Source: Candidatus Symbiobacter mobilis CR (GTDB taxonomy: Bacteria; Pseudomonadota; Gammaproteobacteria; Burkholderiales; Burkholderiaceae_C). Taken from it: a stretch of 64,000 nucleotides of DNA. Below, in pieces: positions 62,754 to 64,000 of this stretch. The first letter of the stretch is position 1. Every line of letters starts with the position of its first letter. The translations under genes and the position numbers were made by a program. The notes beneath the pieces are model-generated. The model did no database searches. It saw only the letters and a program-made list of their open reading frames with translations, and had not been told where the DNA came from. The stretch lies in the NCBI RefSeq assembly GCF_000477435.1, contig NC_022576.1:1984001-2048000 (forward strand). The letters run 5' to 3'.

Positions 62754-64000
62754 TGCCCATGTCGCGCGCCTGGGGATCGACTTCAGCAACGAGCTGCTGC
62801 GCCCAAGGCTGTAGTTTTCTGGCGTCGCACCGGAGGATCTCGAATTTCACCGGCAGGATATGCCCCGGGTGCATCGAAAAGATGCGCAGGCCCATGCCGA
62901 GCAGCAGACGGGTCATCGCGGGGTCTCCGGCCATTTCCCCGCAGACGCTCACGGGTTTGCCAGCCTCATTGCACTGCGTGATCGTCGTCGCGATCAGACG
63001 CAACACGGCGGGGTGCAGGGGGTCATAGAGGTGCGCTACCGATTCGTCAGAACGGTCGATCGCCAAGGTGTATTGCGTGAGGTCGTTCGTGCCGATCGAC
63101 AGGAAGTCGAAGTACTGTAGAAACAAGGGCACCGTCAGCGCTGCGGCGGGAATTTCGATCATCGCGCCAATGCGCACTTCACCGTGGGGGATGCCCAGGT
63201 TGTTGAGCTGGGCGCGGGCGTGGTCAATCAGCGCAAGGGTGCGGCGAATCTCGCTGGCATGAACCAGCATCGGAATCAGCAACGAGGTAGGCCCATGCGC
63301 TGCTGCCCGCAGGATGGCGCGCAGTTGGGTCAGGAACATCGCAGGGTCGGCTAGGCTCCAGCGAATGGCGCGTAGCCCGAGTGCAGGGTTGAGGTGCGCT
63401 TCGTCGCGCCAGTTGGCGTCGAGAGGCTTGTCGGCGCCGACATCTACCGTGCGGATCGTGACCGGCAGGCCCTGTGCCCCGTCGATGGCGGTGCGGTAGG
63501 CGCGGTACTGTTCCTCTTCGTCCGGCAGCTTGCCCAGGCGACCCATGAAGAGGAACTCGCTGCGGAACAGGCCCACACCCGCAGCACCGGCTTCGACGGC
63601 GTGCGCGGCGTCCTGCGGCCCTTCGATGTTGGCCAGCAGTTCGATCTTTTGGCCGTCGAGCGTGACTGCCGGGGTGCGTAGCAGCCGTGCGAGGCGGCTG
63701 CGTTCGAGTTCGCCCTTGCGTTGCTTGAATCCGTAGTCCGCGATGATCGATGGCGAAGGGTCGACCATCACGACCCCGGCATCTCCGTCGATGACGACCC
63801 AGTCGTCCTGGCGAACGAGCTGGCTGCACAGCCGCAGGCCGACGACTGCCGGAATGTCCAGGCTGCGCGCAACGATCGCCGTGTGCGAATTCTTGCCGCC
63901 GACATCGGTGGCAAAGCCGTCAAAGACGCTGTTTTTGAAGTGGAGCAAATCCGTCGGCGAGAGATCGTGCCCGATGAGGATCAGCGGGACATCGACGAAT
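62746..64000 (-). CDS. ptsI: Phosphoenolpyruvate-protein phosphotransferase, enzyme I (5' truncated by window edge)
   Basis: About 418 residues of the C-terminal part of PTS enzyme I are visible; the frame is open to the right edge. The visible part begins in LIGHDLSPTDLL. The phosphorylated His lies in GGKNSHTAIVARSLDIPAVVG. The PEP-binding barrel shows GVGLFRSEFLFMGR, NPALGLRAIRWSL, GAMIEIPAAAL, FLSIGTNDLTQYTLAIDR and SVCGEMAGDP with the active Cys. It passes phosphate from PEP to HPr. The very end, ARDMGTP, is encoded by a repeat-containing tract. Confidence 0.96.
   Translation of the reverse strand, partial: FVDVPLILIGHDLSPTDLLHFKNSVFDGFATDVGGKNSHTAIVARSLDIPAVVGLRLCSQLVRQDDWVVIDGDAGVVMVDPSPSIIADYGFKQRKGELERSRLARLLRTPAVTLDGQKIELLANIEGPQDAAHAVEAGAAGVGLFRSEFLFMGRLGKLPDEEEQYRAYRTAIDGAQGLPVTIRTVDVGADKPLDANWRDEAHLNPALGLRAIRWSLADPAMFLTQLRAILRAAAHGPTSLLIPMLVHASEIRRTLALIDHARAQLNNLGIPHGEVRIGAMIEIPAAALTVPLFLQYFDFLSIGTNDLTQYTLAIDRSDESVAHLYDPLHPAVLRLIATTITQCNEAGKPVSVCGEMAGDPAMTRLLLGMGLRIFSMHPGHILPVKFEILRCDARKLQPWAQQLVAEVDPQARDMGTP

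Overview
The window is a 64 kb piece of a GC-rich bacterial chromosome, most likely a betaproteobacterium of the order Burkholderiales (Comamonadaceae-like). The assignment rests on gene order: ndk-rlmN-pilF-rodZ-ispG-hisS-yfgM-bamB-der, rpsP-rimM-trmD-rplS followed by a CobD-like gene, rsgA, an M48 protease and orn, rluC divergent from rne, and yajC-secD-secF followed by a DUF1631 gene. Genus cannot be settled from the sequence alone. Both ends cut genes: an EAL phosphodiesterase on the left and ptsI on the right.

Layout. 1-6.5 kb: EAL domain, glycosyltransferase, PsiF-like protein, phosphate transporter with its PhoU-like partner, SppA and RluC. 6.5-13.1 kb: rne with a long leader, a J-domain protein and three unrecognised genes in a row. 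13.2-21 kb: a signalling cluster, visibly AT-richer in its sensor domains, with two histidine kinases, two membrane PP2C/SpoIIE phosphatases and SiaB- and SiaC-family partner-switch proteins. 21-30.3 kb: Dsb-like lipoprotein, the rpsP-trmD operon, CobD-like protein, rsgA, M48 protease, orn and a DEAD-box helicase. 30.5-33.5 kb: a large chemoreceptor. 33.5-43 kb: the minus-strand ndk-to-der cluster, with many overlapping genes. 43-44.6 kb: two small unknown genes beside tRNA-Asn, one ending in a flagellin-like tail. 44.7-56.7 kb, minus strand: DUF1631, secF, secD, yajC, cheV, mltA and a YhdP-like giant protein. 56.8-64 kb: glnE, an AAA-ATPase/PD-(D/E)XK protein, an OmpA-like lipoprotein, a FecR-domain protein and ptsI.

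The most distinctive unit is 13193-20970. It looks like a Sia-type partner switch (phosphatase SiaA, kinase SiaB, phosphoprotein SiaC) in which the usual diguanylate cyclase SiaD is replaced by a soluble histidine kinase. The phosphatase is duplicated in tandem, and an upstream histidine kinase carries a related sensor.

The second theme is small non-coding mobile-type repeats. There is a 177-bp element with terminal inverted repeats in two inverted copies, a 145-bp element in two copies that each begin on the last base of a stop codon (plus three remnants of its ends), and a pair of 101-bp palindrome-bounded units. No transposase gene and no CRISPR array was seen.
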